This document shows positions 7,355-8,792 of a stretch of DNA of 8,792 nt, piece by piece. Made by a program: the position numbers and the translations under genes. The DNA lies in contig JAAURO010000052.1 in NCBI GenBank assembly GCA_012032215.1, forward strand, positions 1 to 8,792, given 5' to 3'. A model generated the notes under the pieces. That model saw only the letters and a program-made list of their open reading frames with translations, made no database searches and was not told the origin of the DNA. Within the stretch, counting starts at the first letter, position 1. Every line of letters starts with the position of its first letter. The DNA is from Limnobacter sp. GTDB taxonomy: Bacteria; Pseudomonadota; Gammaproteobacteria; Burkholderiales; Burkholderiaceae_B.

Positions 7355-7935
7355 ATGCCTGCACCTCTGATTCTCGCCTCCACCTCTAAATACCGCCGCG
7401 AATTGCTGTCGCGCCTGCGGCTTGCCTTTACCTGCGTAGCTCCACAAGTTGCCGAAATCCATGAAAAAGGCGAATCGCCCCCTCATACCAGTGTGCGCTT
7501 GGCCCGGCTTAAATGCCTTGCCGTGGCCGGGCAACACCCAGAAGCAGTGGTTATTGGGTGCGATCAGGTGGCCGATGTAAACGGTGAAGCAATCAGCAAG
7601 CCGGGCACCCACGAGGCGGCACGAGCGCAACTGCGCTCAATGAGCGGCAAATCGATTGCCTTTCACACCTCCGTGTGTGTCGGGCAAAAGGCCACCAATA
7701 CCCTCATTGAATTTACCGTGCCTACCCTGGTAGAGTTCAGGGAGTTGGGCGTGGCTGAAATTGAGCGCTATTTAATCGCCGAGGAACCCTACGATTGCGC
7801 GGGCTCGGCCAAAAGCGAAGGCCTGGGCATTGCTTTGCTTAAAAAATTGAATCTACCGACCCAACCGCGCTTATTGGCCTGCCCCTCATACAAACCGCAC
7901 AAGCCCTGCGCCAACTGAGTTTTCACCTGCCGTAG
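7355..7935 (+). CDS. maf: Maf-family nucleotide pyrophosphatase, YceF type, with one frame break
   Basis: Maf proteins hydrolyse non-canonical or methylated nucleoside triphosphates; the YceF subgroup prefers 7-methyl-GTP. Seen here are the N-terminal LILASTSKYRRELLSRL, the DQ pair Asp70-Gln71 in GCDQVAD, KPGTHEAARAQLRSMSGK around Lys82, and YDCAGSAKSEGLG near the C-terminus. As given, the frame ends at 7918 with an odd tail (NLPTQPRLLACPSYKPHKPCAN). One extra A in the six-A run at 7841-7846 gives KKIESTDPTALIGLPLIQ, the conserved family ending, and a stop at 7933-7935, for 193 aa. There is no Shine-Dalgarno before ATG 7355. The gene is divergent from yceD, an arrangement common in this group. 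The substrate is inferred from the subfamily. Confidence 0.93.
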
Positions 7936-7984
7936 CAGCTTAAGCGCGCACCTCATCCAAACTCTCAAACACGGATACCTCGCC

Positions 7985-8677
7985 ATGCTGCTTCTTGTTC
8001 CATCGCCTCTGAGCCAGACCAGCCCAAGTGTGCCGGTTCTGCAGGCCGACTTGCCCTTGATACACCGCTGCACTACCTGGGTGGTGGAAAACGCCAAACC
8101 TGCCCGCCAAGCCATTAAATACCTGAACATGCCCCTGGAAATTCGGGCGCTGGAGCTGCTGGAAATCGCAAAAATCAGCGAACACCAGCTGGAGCATCTG
8201 CTTAAACAGGCCACAGAGCAGGTTCCACTGGCATTAATGAGCGATGCAGGCTGCCCTGCGGTGGCAGACCCTGGCGCAAAACTGGTAGCCTTGGCCCAGC
8301 AAATGGGCATACCGGTTCGGCCTTTGGTGGGACCGAATTCAATCATACTGGGACTGATGGGTAGCGGCCTGAATGGGCAATGTTTTCAGTTTCATGGCTA
8401 CCCACCGGTTAAGCCGTCTCAGCGGGAAGGCTTTTTAGGCAACACTGAAGAGCAATCCAGAAAAGAGCAGTGCACCCAAATAGCGATTGAAACACCCTTC
8501 CGCAACCAGGTCCTGCTAGAGGCCATGCTGAAAACCTTCAACGACAACACCCGCCTGTGTGTGGCAAGCGATTTAACCGGCCAGGCCGAATACCTTTGCA
8601 CACGCACGGTGAGCCAGTGGAAAAAGAACACACCCAGCCTTGCCAGGCAGCCCACCCTGTTTTTGTGGCAAGCGTAA
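7985..8677 (+). CDS. SAM-dependent methyltransferase, tetrapyrrole-methylase fold, RsmI-related
   Basis: The 230-aa protein resembles the N-terminal domain of RsmI, the 16S rRNA C1402 2'-O-methyltransferase, and the porphyrin/corrin methylase superfamily. Evidence is the N-terminal strand LLLVPSPLS, VVENAKPARQAIKYL (33-47), the SAM-binding-region motif SDAGCPAVADPGAKLV (86-101), GPNSIILGLMGSGLNGQ (116-132), FHGYPPV and IETPFRN. It is about 50 residues shorter than E. coli RsmI. Betaproteobacteria carry such short paralogues next to maf, and their substrate is not known to me. It follows the corrected maf stop by 49 nt on the same strand, so they may be co-transcribed. The ribosome site is weak. 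It should not be called rsmI without checking for a second full-length copy. Confidence 0.85.
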   Translation: MLLLVPSPLSQTSPSVPVLQADLPLIHRCTTWVVENAKPARQAIKYLNMPLEIRALELLEIAKISEHQLEHLLKQATEQVPLALMSDAGCPAVADPGAKLVALAQQMGIPVRPLVGPNSIILGLMGSGLNGQCFQFHGYPPVKPSQREGFLGNTEEQSRKEQCTQIAIETPFRNQVLLEAMLKTFNDNTRLCVASDLTGQAEYLCTRTVSQWKKNTPSLARQPTLFLWQA

Positions 8678-8688
8678 GGCTGGAAACA

Positions 8689-8704
8689 GGGTGTGTTTTC
8701 ACCC
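8689..8704. terminator. Small hairpin between convergent genes
   Basis: GGGTG (8689-8693), a TGTTTT loop and CACCC (8700-8704) form a 5-bp hairpin in the 33-nt gap between the two convergent stop codons. On the minus strand it is followed by TGTTT. A competing 10-bp pairing joins CACCCTGTTT (8653-8662, inside the methyltransferase end) with AAACAGGGTG (8684-8693), followed on the plus strand by TGTTTT. Each strand therefore has its own terminator-like stem. Both are weak. Confidence 0.35.
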
Positions 8705-8710
8705 ATTTGG

Positions 8711-8792
8711 CTATTTAATCCAGCCACCCAGCAAAGGCATAAGACCTGCTGACACGCCATGGCCAAAAGTAACGCCAACCCGCTTGGCAAAG
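8711..8792 (-). CDS. C-terminus of a convergent gene, possibly S49 family (SppA-like) peptidase
   Basis: From the right edge, 26 codons (FAKRVGVTFGHGVSAGLMPLLGGWIK) lead to a TAG at 8713-8711. The basic, glycine-rich tail with FAKR...G...F.G.GV is of the kind that ends S49 signal-peptide-peptidase-like proteins in Burkholderiales, where sppA often lies beside this methyltransferase. The assignment rests mainly on context. The fragment is too short to prove it and has no catalytic residues. Confidence 0.45.
   Translation of the reverse strand, partial: FAKRVGVTFGHGVSAGLMPLLGGWIK

Noticed and set aside
7234..7383. 50-residue N-terminal extension of yceD up to ATG 7383
   Set aside because: The perfect -35/-10 pair lies inside it, it overlaps the divergent maf start, and DUF177 proteins begin near MPSKAPEKDFE.
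1..8792. CRISPR arrays, insertion sequences, tRNA or rRNA genes
   Set aside because: No regularly spaced repeats, transposase motifs, terminal repeats with target duplications or cloverleaf genes were seen. The acpP-fabF branched stem has no tRNA features.

Overview
The window looks like chromosomal DNA from a betaproteobacterium, most likely Burkholderiales of moderate G+C content. The evidence is the gene order maf / yceD-rpmF-plsX-fabH-fabD-fabG-acpP-fabF, flanked by a short RsmI-like methyltransferase and a probable S49 peptidase, and protein sequences typical of that group (ACP, L32, PlsX, FabH). A genus cannot be fixed from the sequence alone; a Limnobacter-like organism is only a guess.

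Layout. Positions 1-703 (minus) hold one open frame that runs off the left edge. Its first half could be a small YgfX-like membrane protein; its second half has a different character and may be foreign or mis-joined. From 729 to 7233 (minus) lies the fatty-acid/phospholipid initiation cluster, read right to left: yceD, rpmF (L32), plsX, fabH, fabD, fabG, acpP, fabF. A near-perfect sigma-70 promoter (TTGACA, 17 bp, TATTAT) lies just upstream of yceD. On the plus strand, divergent from it, are maf (yceF type, 7355-7935) and a tetrapyrrole-methylase-fold methyltransferase (7985-8677). At 8711-8792 the C-terminal 26 codons of a convergent minus-strand gene enter the window.

How the genes work together. 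FabD loads malonate onto ACP. FabH condenses acetyl-CoA with malonyl-ACP, FabG reduces the beta-ketoacyl-ACP, and FabF elongates. PlsX converts acyl-ACP to acyl-phosphate for phospholipid synthesis. Co-transcription with L32 and the 23S rRNA-associated YceD ties membrane synthesis to ribosome synthesis. The GC-rich discriminator of the promoter fits growth-rate or stringent control. acpP is set apart from its neighbours by a hairpin after fabG, a 173-bp leader with a 17-bp dyad, and a branched stem-loop before fabF. This fits the need for far more ACP than enzyme.

Data quality. Four conserved genes (fabF, fabH, plsX, maf) carry five small frame breaks, four of them in short homopolymers. Each is restored to a full-length, motif-complete protein by correcting one or two bases. 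I read these as sequencing errors, not pseudogenes. The most interesting unexplained element is the three-way-junction RNA between acpP and fabF. No other undescribed multi-gene system is visible.
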